Virus record (IMG/VR): IMGVR_UViG_3300023174_003158
Coordinates: 29,229-93,228 of that record
Length of the DNA stretch: 64,000 nucleotides
Origin: a virus
Strand: one strand, 5' to 3'
The translations under genes were made by a program, and so were the position numbers. The notes below the pieces were generated by a model, which was not told the DNA's origin, searched no databases, and saw only the letters and a list, made by a program, of their open reading frames with translations. Below, in pieces: positions 20,309-28,969 of the stretch; positions within the stretch are counted from its first letter, which is position 1, and each line of letters opens with the position of its first letter.

Positions 20309-22144
20309 TTACGAAAAACTAACCGACTGAAAATTCTTTACTGAGACCCTAATATCTTTATTTGGAAATCTTATTTGATAAACCTGACTCGGTTCCGCAA
20401 ATAATGTGTCATCCACAGTTCTAATTTCTCTTGTCTCAGAATCTAAATAAGACATTGACGTTTCCGCAGATGAATATTGACCTCCAACATTATTGAAAAC
20501 TTGTAAATCCGTAACGGTTATAACTCCATTTTGACTTTGAATTAAACCTTTTATCTCAGAAAGAAAAACATTTTGACCCAATTGTCTTGATGCTGGGTCC
20601 ATATAATTTGATATGTTATTAATAATCTCAGTAATAATTTGTCCTGAATTTTGTGTTGCCTCTAATACTACCGAAACTGTCATGGATAAATCAATTACGT
20701 CAGCACTTTTAACTGAGATATAATCATTCATCATTCTATAGTTGGATAAATAATTTGCAATATTTTGTTTTAGAGTGTTTGAAACTACGCTCGTTAACTT
20801 ACCAGTAGTATCAAAAGATAAAATTTGAATATCTATTTTATTATCTATTTCCGTAATCGCAACTTTTGCAGGTGCCCCGAATTGTGCCGGCATAGTTCTT
20901 AAAAGAGAATCGTAATCCTGAACCGTAACCGCCCTTTTTTGTGCGGCAAAATTAAAAGAAACAAAATTTCTAACTTCTTCAGTTGTAGGAGCATTAGAAC
21001 CACCAACCGCAGCAGTCACGTTATTACATCTTAAAGAACCAACAACAGACGTATTTGTTGCCTCCGAAGGTCCATTAACAAAAAATGAAACCGTACCTAT
21101 TTGATTGATAACGTTTACCCCTAAATTAGTTTGCAAACCACCACCAATCCTATATTGTATAAATAATGTTGAATTAGGTGTTAACGTAGAACCAAGAGAA
21201 AAGTTATTAAAATATGTTTGCAAATTGAGTGGATTACCAAACCCTGTAAATTGGTTTAATGATTCCTGAGCCGAATTTGTTCCTCCACCAAAAACCATTC
21301 TTTTATACCCCTCAGGTGTAAACTCAGAAATGAATCTATTATTTGTTTGAATATACTTACCAACTTTAGTGCCCGGTTGGTCGGAAACTTTTGTAGGGTC
21401 TTCAACAAATACTCTATCTTCCGCCAAAGCGTCTACTTCATACCATCTATTTTGAGCCCCTAAAAATTCCGCAGTAGTTGGTATATTACCATAGTCAGTA
21501 CCATTTTTCAATAACACGCTTGTAATACCTAAAACATTTTTCTCAGGTAAAAATAACTCAAAGAAAGGTCTAACATCACCAGCATTTATAATTCTCTTAT
21601 AAACTTTTGTAATACCATTAACAACCAACTCTCGTTTTGTTATTGTATAATTTATTAAAACATTATTACTATTGAAGTTAGGTATCTTTAATCTATTGGG
21701 ATATCCTTGAGAATTGTATGGACTAGCAAAATCTATGTCGTACACATTTTCAAATGCTTGTCCCGCACCTTGTATCTGTGAACCACGATACAAAATTCCA
21801 AGATATCTTTCATCCTCCTTATCCCCAAACGCAGGAACGGTTATTGAAAAATCAACAAGAGATACTGACGGTCTTAATCCGGGAATCTTTAACCCATAGG
21901 TTCTGGCAATATTATATATTGAAGATTTTTGCTGAGCGTAAAGTAATACGGTTTCCTGTATACTCCTATCAATATGATAGTGTAAGTTATCCGCAACCGC
22001 AGCGTTTAAATCCAAGAAAACTGAGAATACCGAAGCATCACTAAAATCTTGAATTAAATCGGGGTAATAAGCACGAACATAATTATAAAGTTCCAACCTT
22101 ATTCCTTCAAAATCCCTAACTGTATATGATATTTTTTTTGCCAT
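20309..22144 (-). CDS. gp6: Baseplate wedge protein, gp6 / baseplate J-like (611 aa)
   Basis: Length is close to T4 gp6 (660 aa). The C-terminal half shows the baseplate J-like layout: NFVSFNFAAQKRAVTVQDY, then a block with YRMMNDYISVKSADVIDLSM, and near the end SEIKGLIQSQNGVITVTDLQVF. In T4, gp6 forms the ring of wedge dimers that joins baseplate core to periphery and triggers rearrangement on contraction. It lies 5 nt downstream of the gp25-like gene, the order expected for a wedge operon. The upstream box is a degenerate TATTTAA, so it may be read mainly from the gp25 promoter. Confidence 0.85.
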   Translation of the reverse strand: MAKKISYTVRDFEGIRLELYNYVRAYYPDLIQDFSDASVFSVFLDLNAAVADNLHYHIDRSIQETVLLYAQQKSSIYNIARTYGLKIPGLRPSVSLVDFSITVPAFGDKEDERYLGILYRGSQIQGAGQAFENVYDIDFASPYNSQGYPNRLKIPNFNSNNVLINYTITKRELVVNGITKVYKRIINAGDVRPFFELFLPEKNVLGITSVLLKNGTDYGNIPTTAEFLGAQNRWYEVDALAEDRVFVEDPTKVSDQPGTKVGKYIQTNNRFISEFTPEGYKRMVFGGGTNSAQESLNQFTGFGNPLNLQTYFNNFSLGSTLTPNSTLFIQYRIGGGLQTNLGVNVINQIGTVSFFVNGPSEATNTSVVGSLRCNNVTAAVGGSNAPTTEEVRNFVSFNFAAQKRAVTVQDYDSLLRTMPAQFGAPAKVAITEIDNKIDIQILSFDTTGKLTSVVSNTLKQNIANYLSNYRMMNDYISVKSADVIDLSMTVSVVLEATQNSGQIITEIINNISNYMDPASRQLGQNVFLSEIKGLIQSQNGVITVTDLQVFNNVGGQYSSAETSMSYLDSETREIRTVDDTLFAEPSQVYQIRFPNKDIRVSVKNFQSVSFS

Positions 22145-22149
22145 TATTA

Positions 22150-22617
22150 TTAAATATTTATTATTACAAAATCACTTTGAGAGAAGGTTGAAGAGTCTGT
22201 AGAATAATCAATCCTAATTTTTGCCGTATAGTCCGCAGTACCTTTACCCGGTACTCTAAAAATATATGGTAATTCGTCAGATTTTATATTTTGAGCCCCA
22301 ATTGGACCTTCATCCTCAATACTCGCCGGTTCTATCGTTATACTATTAACAATTAAATTCGGCATAAAAGAATTTATCGCGTCTCTAATATCTGTCTCTA
22401 TTGCACTAAAAGTTAAATTATCAAAAGGTTCAAATATAAATTCATATATTCTTGTACCAAATGTTGGTAAATAATAACGACTACCTCTTCTAGTTAAAAT
22501 TAAATGTAATAGTGCAGCTCTAACTTCATCTTTTTGGAATTCCGTTAATTGTAAATAATCTCCTTTTCTAGAATCTCTAAACGGAAAATTTATACCATAT
22601 GTTATACCTTCTGCCAT
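22150..22617 (-). CDS. gp25: Baseplate wedge protein, gp25/GpW family (155 aa)
   Basis: Matches the GPW/gp25 family: FPFRDSRKGDYLQLTEFQ at the N-terminus, then LLHLILTRRGSRYYLPTFGT with the conserved turn of the family, and a C-terminal strand region. T4 gp25 (132 aa) sits in the wedge core and nucleates sheath polymerisation. It immediately precedes gp6, as in many contractile tails. A TATTTAT box lies exactly 4 nt before the ATG. Confidence 0.9.
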   Translation of the reverse strand: MAEGITYGINFPFRDSRKGDYLQLTEFQKDEVRAALLHLILTRRGSRYYLPTFGTRIYEFIFEPFDNLTFSAIETDIRDAINSFMPNLIVNSITIEPASIEDEGPIGAQNIKSDELPYIFRVPGKGTADYTAKIRIDYSTDSSTFSQSDFVIINI

Positions 22618-22621
22618 ATAA

Positions 22622-22628
22622 ATAAATA
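22622..22628 (-). promoter_or_regulatory. TATTTAT box 4 nt from the gp25 start
   Basis: ATAAATA on the + strand with spacer ATAA to the start codon at 22617. Belongs to the 4-nt subclass. Confidence 0.55.
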
Positions 22629-22636
22629 TACCGACA

Positions 22637-22813
22637 TTATTTTTTTATTGTAGTATTCCCTTTTTGTGCTTTGGGTTCAAAAGCACAATGTCTGCAATTA
22701 TTTCCACAACAATACCCCCTATCAATATGATATTGTTCCGTAAACACTAATCTTGTCTCATCCATATAATAATGAGAAGGGAGAAGTTTAGGGGGTTTTT
22801 TTGTATTTTTCAT
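22637..22813 (-). CDS. DUF5522-type small Cys-rich protein (58 aa)
   Basis: A short gene whose translation carries LVFTEQYHIDRGYCCGNNCR followed by HCAFEP. This is the signature of the DUF5522 family (VxTxxYHLxRGYCCGxxCRHCP) that I know mainly from Bacteroidetes chromosomes. Four cysteines in CC-x3-C-x2-C spacing plus a His suggest metal binding. The family's function is unknown. The ATG at 22813 lies inside the 3' end of the HNH gene in another frame (26-nt overlap), so the two are probably co-translated. The Pro normally after the last HC is Ala here. The gene looks host-derived. Confidence 0.85.
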   Translation of the reverse strand: MKNTKKPPKLLPSHYYMDETRLVFTEQYHIDRGYCCGNNCRHCAFEPKAQKGNTTIKK

Positions 22814-23381
22814 TCATTCCAAATTTAAATTCATCAATATTTTCAATAGGTAATTTATTTGTTTTATTTGTTTCTGCAACCTGATTACAAAGATAAATAA
22901 ACATATCTTGGGGGTATATATTTTTCATAATATTAATATGTTTATGAACCCACTGAACATTACCAACAACGTACCCTAATGAACTATCAATTCTATCTAA
23001 TGATGCGGTATGCGTTTTGTCATTCCAACTTTTTGGTAAGGTTATGTTTATACCACATAAATTACACTTCCCATCTTGTTTGGAAAACAAATTGTTTAAG
23101 TATTCTTTTGTCACATTAAACTCTAAGTTGTTTCTTTTGATTCTATTGTGAACTTTCATACTTGTTATTTTATACCACATATTTCCCGTTATACCGCAAA
23201 CTTTGTTTTTACATCCACAAGAAACTATTTTCCCTTCTCTTAGGTGTGTTCCAAATATTTTTTTCTCTATCCCACATTCACATCTACAAAGATATTTTAT
23301 ATGACCGTTCTTGTTTTTGTCACATTCATCAATCACAGTTAGTTTGCCAAATTTTTTATTTAACATATTTATTTTTTTCAT
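22788..23381 (-). CDS. HNH endonuclease, homing type (197 aa)
   Basis: Two recognisable parts. A Cys cluster at about residues 32-57 (CRCECG, then SCGC) is the N-terminal zinc-binding part common in phage HNH proteins. The HNH nuclease core follows at about 105-147, with CNLCG, SLDRIDSSLGY and VQWVHKHIN. Free-standing enzymes of this kind nick or cut DNA in related phages and spread themselves. It lies between the reductase gene and the DUF5522 gene. No intron boundaries were seen in the neighbours. It is read from a promoter region flanked by an inverted repeat. Confidence 0.9.
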   Translation of the reverse strand: MKKINMLNKKFGKLTVIDECDKNKNGHIKYLCRCECGIEKKIFGTHLREGKIVSCGCKNKVCGITGNMWYKITSMKVHNRIKRNNLEFNVTKEYLNNLFSKQDGKCNLCGINITLPKSWNDKTHTASLDRIDSSLGYVVGNVQWVHKHINIMKNIYPQDMFIYLCNQVAETNKTNKLPIENIDEFKFGMNEKYKKTP

Positions 23382-23382
23382 A

Positions 23383-23423
23383 TTTCACACTTGTTTATTA
23401 TAAATATGTAATAATGTGTGAAA
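23383..23423. repeat. Inverted repeat TTTCACAC / GTGTGAAA upstream of the HNH gene
   Basis: TTTCACAC at 23383-23390 and GTGTGAAA at 23416-23423 are perfect 8-bp complements 25 nt apart, and they bracket the TATTTAT box. The same half-site occurs as a hairpin in the DNA polymerase leader (63234-63250). Could be an operator or an RNA hairpin. Confidence 0.45.
23400..23406 (-). promoter_or_regulatory. TATTTAT box upstream of the HNH gene
   Basis: Ends 18 nt before the ATG at 23381, between the two arms of the inverted repeat. Confidence 0.45.
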
Positions 23424-23459
23424 AATAATAAAGGAGGAAAATATTCCTCCTTTATTATT
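23424..23459 (-). terminator. Rho-independent terminator after the reductase gene
   Basis: A perfect 16-bp stem (23424-23439 with 23444-23459) with a 4-nt AATA loop, containing GGAGGAA/TTCCTCC, lies 16 nt past the reductase stop. The outer A/T pairs give U-runs in both directions, so it could act both ways. Confidence 0.85.
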
Positions 23460-23475
23460 AATTTTATATACAACA

Positions 23476-25329
23476 TTATACTAAAGCACATCCAGAACCG
23501 CTACAAGCAATTTCTCCACTCAAATTTGTATCATCATCCATTTCAACAATGTTAGATAAATCAACATCTTTTAATGTTTCCATTAGTTTTTCATATTCTT
23601 CCTTAGTACAATCGGTAAAAGGTGCCTGTATGTAACTTCCTCCGTCAAACGGTAATACAGAAAGTCCATTGTAGTAGTCCCTGTTTTCCCACATCCATTC
23701 ACCAACAGCTGGCCATTCGTGTTCTCTAACCGAAATTGTTGCCGACACATTATGAGAATTACTTCCTGTTCTGTGTCCCGGTTTAATCCATTCTGTGTGA
23801 ACTTTTTTAACTCTCTCCAATAATTGGATTGGTGATTCGTTTCTCAAAATAGACCCTTCCGGTGCTTTTTGTGGAATACCAATAACCGCAGTGTCGTGTG
23901 GACGGAAGTACTCATCTTCAATTAGTTCAGGGTGATTGTCTCTTAAATAAGTGTAAATCGCCTCATTCTTTCCAACTCTAACTCTACGAATGTAGTAGTC
24001 ATTGTGCCAAGCGTGAATACCTGATGATGTTCCAAGTGTTAATGAAGTTGTTCCCGCAGGTTTAACCGTGGTTGTTCTTGCCGACTTATTAATACCTAAT
24101 AACCCCGCAACTCTTTCATTCTCAACTTTAACAATTTTCGCACCCGCTTTCATATCTAAACCTAATACCGCACCTGAACCAATACCCGTCATTGATACAC
24201 CGATAAGTGCGTCTTTTTCAGTTGTTCTTTGCCAAATTGGTCTAAGATAATGGAAGTTTGTGTATCCCGCTTGAAGTGTTCCAATGAACGTTGCAACCTT
24301 GATTCTTGATTCAAAATCTTCTTGATTAACAACATTTGAAACGTTAACCTCGCAAAGGTTACAAAATTGGAATGGACGAAGTGCAATCTCACAACAAGGA
24401 TTAGTTCCCCAATCTTTATCATTTGTAAAGTAGATTCCCGGTTCACCCGCACCACTCGCCTCAATTCTTTTCCAAAGTTCCATAAAGTAATCTTTGGTAA
24501 TCTTGTGTCTTACAAGTGCCGCTGAGTTGTTTGCTCTTCCTCTTTGTGGATTTGTTTCCCACCAAGCCCCTGACTTACAACTAATCATTTCATCGTCTGT
24601 TGCCGAGAATAAGGAGATAAGTGCCGCTCTACGAATTCCTCCGGCAAGGACGGCGTCAGCAATATGACAAACCATATCGTGAACCTCAATTGACCTTAAC
24701 TTGTCTCCATCTTGTTTAGCATCTAAAATACCTTCAAGTTTAATCAAACACTCTTTAAGTGGTTGAGGACCGGGTGCTTTACCACCTGATGTAACCAATC
24801 TCGCACCTTTTGCTCTGATGTCACTAAAATCAAACTCAATCTTTGAACCTCCGAAGAAGTATGATTTAACCAATACTTTAACTGCGTCGGCCCATCCTTC
24901 AATTGAATCGGCAACCAACCATCTTCTTGTTCTTTCGTTTGGCTTTCTAATTTCAGGTAAGAACTCTACGTGATGTTTTTGAACTGAATAACCAACACCC
25001 GTTCCACCAAGTAACAAGAACATAATCTCTGAGAATACTCTCCAATCATCAACCGGAGCATACGCACAATTATAAATTCTGTTTGGTGAAATCTCAATTG
25101 GTTTTCCCGCAAACTGCATTGACCTCATAGATGGCAATACTTGTTTATTATAAACAAACTGATAATTGTCTCTTATTTCTTGTTCTAAATGGGGATACGA
25201 TTTGATATGCATCTCCATGTTTCTTGTTACTAATTCGTACCAAGTTTCTCTTCTTTTTAACTCAGGTTGGTATTTTGAATACTTCATGTATACCGTGATT
25301 TCACTGAGAATTCTGTTTGAAATTTCCAT
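23476..25329 (-). CDS. nrdJ: Class II (adenosylcobalamin-dependent) ribonucleotide reductase (617 aa)
   Basis: A monomeric, RTPR-type enzyme reducing ribonucleotides to deoxyribonucleotides for phage DNA synthesis. Visible active-site residues are Cys88 in NCAYAP (first redox cysteine); N310-P-C312-C-E314 (the NPCxE motif with the thiyl-radical Cys and catalytic Asn and Glu); and Cys323, eleven residues later as in the Lactobacillus enzyme (C408/C419). The C-terminus ends CSGSGCALV, giving the CxxxxC pair that re-reduces the active site. At 617 aa it is shorter than the 739-aa Lactobacillus protein. B12 dependence implies that the host makes or imports cobalamin. No separate small subunit or activase is present nearby, as expected for class II. 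Confidence 0.93.
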   Translation of the reverse strand: MEISNRILSEITVYMKYSKYQPELKRRETWYELVTRNMEMHIKSYPHLEQEIRDNYQFVYNKQVLPSMRSMQFAGKPIEISPNRIYNCAYAPVDDWRVFSEIMFLLLGGTGVGYSVQKHHVEFLPEIRKPNERTRRWLVADSIEGWADAVKVLVKSYFFGGSKIEFDFSDIRAKGARLVTSGGKAPGPQPLKECLIKLEGILDAKQDGDKLRSIEVHDMVCHIADAVLAGGIRRAALISLFSATDDEMISCKSGAWWETNPQRGRANNSAALVRHKITKDYFMELWKRIEASGAGEPGIYFTNDKDWGTNPCCEIALRPFQFCNLCEVNVSNVVNQEDFESRIKVATFIGTLQAGYTNFHYLRPIWQRTTEKDALIGVSMTGIGSGAVLGLDMKAGAKIVKVENERVAGLLGINKSARTTTVKPAGTTSLTLGTSSGIHAWHNDYYIRRVRVGKNEAIYTYLRDNHPELIEDEYFRPHDTAVIGIPQKAPEGSILRNESPIQLLERVKKVHTEWIKPGHRTGSNSHNVSATISVREHEWPAVGEWMWENRDYYNGLSVLPFDGGSYIQAPFTDCTKEEYEKLMETLKDVDLSNIVEMDDDTNLSGEIACSGSGCALV

Positions 25330-25380
25330 TTTAATTCTTTTTGTTTTTTATAAAAAATTGGTGATTTTAATATTAAATAG

Positions 25381-25403
25381 TGAGCCGCTTGGTTTGCGGC
25401 TCA
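25381..25403 (-). terminator. Terminator-like hairpin after the helicase gene
   Basis: TGAGCCGC (25381-25388) pairs with GCGGCTCA (25396-25403) around a 7-nt loop. It is an unusually GC-rich island in an AT-rich gap. The minus-strand tail (CTATTTAATATT) is not a clean U-tract, so efficiency is uncertain, and that tail may serve as a promoter box for nrdJ. Confidence 0.6.
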
Positions 25404-25455
25404 TAATTTGGTAAAAAAAATAAAGTTTTTTTGTGAAAAAGTAGATATTTAATTA

Positions 25456-26838
25456 CTAAATATTTTGAGTATTTTGTTCTCGTTGTTTCCTTTTCTCCAT
25501 CAATTCTTTAACTCTGTCTTTTTTTCTTTCTTCTTGTTGTTCTTCAAATCCTAAGAATGTTACTGAGGTATCTATATCTATTTCAAGTAATTCATTATTA
25601 AACTTACAATTCTCAAATACCACACCATCTTTACCCAATCTTGATTTTGTTATCGCAATTGTTGCTAAGTTCATTTCCTTTTGTTGTAAACTTTTAGCAA
25701 TTGATATGATTACGTGACCGACTTGAGCTTTCTTGATTGACCCACCCATTTGGTCTGTCGTAACAACATCGGATGAGATTGAACTTCTATTACCTTGTGT
25801 TGCCGTCCATCCAACCAAATCAAGTTCGTGACACATCGCCTCAAATCCTCTCATAACCGAACCTTCCGCTTTCCACTCATCTTTACTGGTTGATTCCGGT
25901 GTAACACAATCAATGTAGTCCAACATAATCAAATCAATCTTGTTTCCGTCAGCAATCATCTTTCTTACCATATTCTTTATTTGAGACATAGTATAAGTGT
26001 CTGAAGCCAATTTCTGTAAAACCAATCTGTTATCCATTGAACTTTTAATCTCTTCAACTTTTGCAAGAACTGTTTCTTTGTGTTTGTTAAGATTATCCGG
26101 CTCAATACCCGTCCATAAGGTAAAGTGTTTTCTTTGTACTATCTTTGGATTGTCCTCAAAAAATATTTGTAAAACATTATATCCCAAGTTGTAAGCAGTA
26201 TTTGCGATTTTGGTTAAGATAGTTGTTTTACCAACCCCCGTAGGAGCCAATATAACACCTATCTCACCCTTCGCAAGTCCACCCTTAAGTAGTTTATCAA
26301 TACCGGGAATTCCCATAGGAATTGGATGTCTGTAATCCTCCTCAAGTACTGTATCAAGTCCTGAGAAGATATCAGTAATTCCCGTATCGGTTTGTCCCAC
26401 TTGTAAGGCATCCCTAACCAACCCTTCAACTTTGTCGTAAGATTCAAAGTCACCTTCAGTAATTATTTTTTGAGCTTTCTCCATTGCTTTCTGCAACTCT
26501 TGTTGTTTACAGAATTTTAACGCTTTTTCTTGGACGAATAGTGTCCCTTCAAAAGGTGCGTCTTGTACTTGTTTTAGTGTATCCAAAACAATCTTCTGCA
26601 CCAATTCTTGTGATATCTCTGACTTGACTAATTGTTCTAACGTATCAAATGAAGGTGTTGATTCGTATTTCTTATAATACTCTTTTGTAAGTTGGCTAAT
26701 AATTTTGAAATACTTGTTGTCGAAATAGTTACCATCAAGGACATCAATTATAGTACTTGAAAAGTTCTTGTCTACAATTAACTGATTAAGTAATTGTATC
26801 TGAAATGTGTTCCCTAAATAGTCAAAATTTTTCTTCAT
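25456..26838 (-). CDS. gp41: Replicative DNA helicase, DnaB / gp41 family (460 aa)
   Basis: Hexameric 5'-3' helicase of the replication fork. A short N-terminal domain is followed by the RecA-like core: Walker A APTGVGKTT at about 198-206, Walker B LIMLD at about 303-307, then GGSIKKAQVGHVIISIAKS and TKSRLGKDG typical of DnaB motifs 3-4. Length is close to T4 gp41 (475 aa). The C-terminal 30 residues are highly charged. Genes for the flap nuclease and two small unknowns lie directly upstream. A TATTTAT box lies 30 nt before the ATG. Confidence 0.9.
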   Translation of the reverse strand: MKKNFDYLGNTFQIQLLNQLIVDKNFSSTIIDVLDGNYFDNKYFKIISQLTKEYYKKYESTPSFDTLEQLVKSEISQELVQKIVLDTLKQVQDAPFEGTLFVQEKALKFCKQQELQKAMEKAQKIITEGDFESYDKVEGLVRDALQVGQTDTGITDIFSGLDTVLEEDYRHPIPMGIPGIDKLLKGGLAKGEIGVILAPTGVGKTTILTKIANTAYNLGYNVLQIFFEDNPKIVQRKHFTLWTGIEPDNLNKHKETVLAKVEEIKSSMDNRLVLQKLASDTYTMSQIKNMVRKMIADGNKIDLIMLDYIDCVTPESTSKDEWKAEGSVMRGFEAMCHELDLVGWTATQGNRSSISSDVVTTDQMGGSIKKAQVGHVIISIAKSLQQKEMNLATIAITKSRLGKDGVVFENCKFNNELLEIDIDTSVTFLGFEEQQEERKKDRVKELMEKRKQREQNTQNI

Positions 26839-26868
26839 AGTATTTGTTCGGGTAAACCCCTTTTAATG

Positions 26869-26875
26869 ATAAATA
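26869..26875 (-). promoter_or_regulatory. TATTTAT box upstream of the helicase
   Basis: Ends 30 nt before the ATG at 26838, just past the stop of the 149-aa gene. Confidence 0.4.
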
Positions 26876-26879
26876 TCTT

Positions 26880-27329
26880 TTAAGCCAACTGATAATCCAA
26901 ATATTCGTAAGATAATCTGTAATCTGAAAAGATGTCAGTGAATCCTCTCAAGATTTCTTTTAAGAATGGTCTTACGTCCACCGTATAACGAACTTTCGGT
27001 GGAAACAATTTTCCGTCAAAAATTCTGTGACAAATTGTCTGTTCTCCCAACTTAACATATAAGTTAAAATATTCCGTATCATCTGTATATGAAGTACTCA
27101 TCACAGTTGGGTCATGCATTATCGCATCTTTGTTATCCATCATATAGATAACCGTTTTCATCTTCAAGTCATAACTAAGGATATCCTTAACATAATTAAT
27201 GAAATCATACATTTCGTAAGAATTTCTTGCCTTTGGATTGAATCCTTTGACGTTAAAAAATCTTTGGACGATAATGTTGTCATTCAAAGTCAAAAGGAAT
27301 TCAAGTTTTGTAATTTCCTGTTCTTTCAT
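26880..27329 (-). CDS. Conserved-looking phage protein, unknown (149 aa)
   Basis: No family recognised. A soluble alpha/beta protein with no cysteine clusters apart from a single ICHRIFDGKLFPPKVRY segment. It lies between the small gene at 27346 and the helicase, separated by 16 and 41 nt, so it is probably transcribed with the nuclease operon. Its position suggests a replication accessory role, but no motif supports a specific function. Confidence 0.6.
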   Translation of the reverse strand: MKEQEITKLEFLLTLNDNIIVQRFFNVKGFNPKARNSYEMYDFINYVKDILSYDLKMKTVIYMMDNKDAIMHDPTVMSTSYTDDTEYFNLYVKLGEQTICHRIFDGKLFPPKVRYTVDVRPFLKEILRGFTDIFSDYRLSYEYLDYQLA

Positions 27330-27345
27330 TTTTCTATTTTTTTGG

Positions 27346-27510
27346 TTAATTTTCTATTTTATATGGATAATAAAACACACAATTAATTCTAATTGAATCT
27401 ATTTTATATCCTTCGGGTGAGAGTATCTCTGTTTTTTTTGTGAGATTAGTTGAGTAATAAACTCCTTCAACTAAAATACAATCGTTACCAATTCTCTTAA
27501 ATGTTTTCAT
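27346..27510 (-). CDS. Small unknown protein (54 aa)
   Basis: A short gene beginning MKTFKRIGNDC. Its ATG overlaps the TGA of the nuclease gene as ATGA, the coupling type used elsewhere here, which is the main reason to call it real. Residues 3-17 suggest a small beta-hairpin followed by mixed sequence. It ends 16 nt before the 149-aa gene. Function unknown. Confidence 0.65.
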   Translation of the reverse strand: MKTFKRIGNDCILVEGVYYSTNLTKKTEILSPEGYKIDSIRINCVFYYPYKIEN

Positions 27511-28499
27511 AACTTTCTTTTTTCCTTTCTTGTTAATTTTAAAAATGGTTTTAGGAAATTAATCCAAGCATTGTCGTCTTTCGGCAAATACTTAAACAAT
27601 CCGTCCTCCATCATCATCTTCATTAGATTTTTATACCCCCTATCCGTGGGGTCAATCTTTTCTTTATAAACTTCTTCTACCAATACTTTCGCCTCATCTG
27701 TAATTAATGGATTTCCCAAATCCACAATCTTTAAATTCGTATTGTAAAACTCTTCACCAAGTATACCATTTTTTGATTCACCAGTCAAAATTTTGCCAAT
27801 AATTTTTGGAACTTTCTTTTCCTGCCCGATAATTCGTGCATTATCCAAAATTTCAGTGATAGTGCATGATTTCTCCTGTAACATAGGGAATAACTTAACC
27901 AAAGTTTTTACACCAAGTCCATCAATACCGGATATATTATCCGACTTGTCACCAACAAAAACTTTTGTTAATAACACATTTTGATGGGGAATATTAACTT
28001 TATCAAGTGATATCATATCACCTAATTTATAGTATTCTTTCTTAATAGGGTAGTAAATTTGGACTCTTTCTGATATGAGCTGTGTAAAGTCCTTGTCTCC
28101 TGAGAATATGGTTATATTCTCATCTAATGCAATCTTACAATATTGTGCTATTAAATCGTCAGCCTCATTATGGGGAACTTCTAATTGTCTTACAAATACT
28201 TCTTCCAAATATTGTTTTACACGTCGTCTTTGGTGTAGGTAGGACTCCTCTTGGTCTTCACTCATCTCGTTTCTTCTTTGACCCTTATAGTTGGGGTATA
28301 TCTCTTTTCTAACCGATGTATTGGTCTCACTATCCCAACAAACGATTACCTTGTCGTAATTCTGTTCTTCTAAGAACTTCCGTATTGTATTAATGAAATG
28401 GTATATTCCTCCGATATGATTATTACCTGAGAATAAATCCCTAACCCCCTCATATCCGATTTTGTAGAGATTGTTTCCGTCAATTAAAAATGTTTTCAC
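27507..28499 (-). CDS. rnh: RNase H / 5'-3' flap exonuclease, T4 rnh type (330 aa)
   Basis: FEN-family nuclease removing RNA primers and 5' flaps. Catalytic acidic residues are visible: Asp7 in FLIDGNN, Asp56 in CWDSE, E112-A-D-D115, and SGDKD with Asp135/137. The segment 183-199 (GDKSDNISGIDGLGVKT) is the helix-3-turn-helix DNA-binding motif. T4 RNase H is 305 aa. The start is GTG at 28499: an ATG a few bases upstream in another frame hits a stop after three codons. A sigma70-like site lies 40-70 nt upstream, and a small gene is coupled at the 3' end. Confidence 0.9.
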   Translation of the reverse strand: MKTFLIDGNNLYKIGYEGVRDLFSGNNHIGGIYHFINTIRKFLEEQNYDKVIVCWDSETNTSVRKEIYPNYKGQRRNEMSEDQEESYLHQRRRVKQYLEEVFVRQLEVPHNEADDLIAQYCKIALDENITIFSGDKDFTQLISERVQIYYPIKKEYYKLGDMISLDKVNIPHQNVLLTKVFVGDKSDNISGIDGLGVKTLVKLFPMLQEKSCTITEILDNARIIGQEKKVPKIIGKILTGESKNGILGEEFYNTNLKIVDLGNPLITDEAKVLVEEVYKEKIDPTDRGYKNLMKMMMEDGLFKYLPKDDNAWINFLKPFLKLTRKEKRKL

Positions 28500-28539
28500 T
28501 TATCCATTTGTGAGGTGATAAAATATTGTTTCTGAATTA

Positions 28540-28568
28540 AGTATAGTTGTAAAATATTGACAAGTCAA
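28540..28568 (-). promoter_or_regulatory. Sigma70-like early promoter of the nuclease gene
   Basis: On the minus strand TTGACT (28568-28563) and TATACT (28545-28540) are 17 nt apart. Layout matches the gp32 promoter at 33434, with a shared leading TTTGAC and ACTATACTT around the -10. Confidence 0.65.
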
Positions 28569-28570
28569 AC

Positions 28571-28882
28571 TTATTCTTCTTTTCTATCCGCACCTTTTTG
28601 AGTTCCAAAATAATATGAGAATATCATTAATATTAATGTTTTAATTAAATCAAATAAATTTTCATTTTGAGAAACCGACAATAGCGGTATTTTAAATGCA
28701 ACAACTTTATCAACAATAAAAACACCAACTAATGAACCAAACACAATTAGAATAAACCTAACTAATAAATCTTTAGTTTCTGAAACAAATAATTTTTTGA
28801 CGTACCAAGCAGATATCATTATGAATATCATACTTAAAGAAACCGCTATTGATGTGACGATTATATTACCAGTACTAAACAT
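28571..28882 (-). CDS. Small membrane protein, holin candidate (103 aa)
   Basis: Three hydrophobic segments are visible: about residues 5-30 (IIVTSIAVSLSMIFIMISAW), 40-62 (FILIVFGSLVGVFIVDKVV) and 82-93 (LIKTLILMIFSYYF). A short charged tail (GTQKGADRKEE) follows. Three spans with a YYFG-plus-charged ending resemble several phage holins, which open the inner membrane at lysis. No endolysin is recognisable beside it. The family is not certain. A TATTTAT box lies 15 nt upstream. Confidence 0.65.
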   Translation of the reverse strand: MFSTGNIIVTSIAVSLSMIFIMISAWYVKKLFVSETKDLLVRFILIVFGSLVGVFIVDKVVAFKIPLLSVSQNENLFDLIKTLILMIFSYYFGTQKGADRKEE

Positions 28883-28897
28883 AGGATAGGGTTTATA

Positions 28898-28904
28898 ATA
28901 AATA
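28898..28904 (-). promoter_or_regulatory. TATTTAT box upstream of the holin candidate
   Basis: Ends 15 nt before the ATG at 28882. Confidence 0.55.
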
Positions 28905-28969
28905 CTTAGTAAAAGTAAATAGTAAATGAAAAATAAAATCTTGTCTTTATTGGGAATAAGATTAAATAA

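Noticed and set aside
23162-23428. 88-codon + strand frame across the HNH gene start
   Set aside because: Cys/Phe/Tyr-rich antisense shadow running into the inverted repeat and terminator.
22637-23475. Group I intron around the HNH gene
   Set aside because: The reductase gene is intact with all catalytic residues, and no exon fragment or intron core motifs were seen on the other side; the HNH gene looks free-standing.
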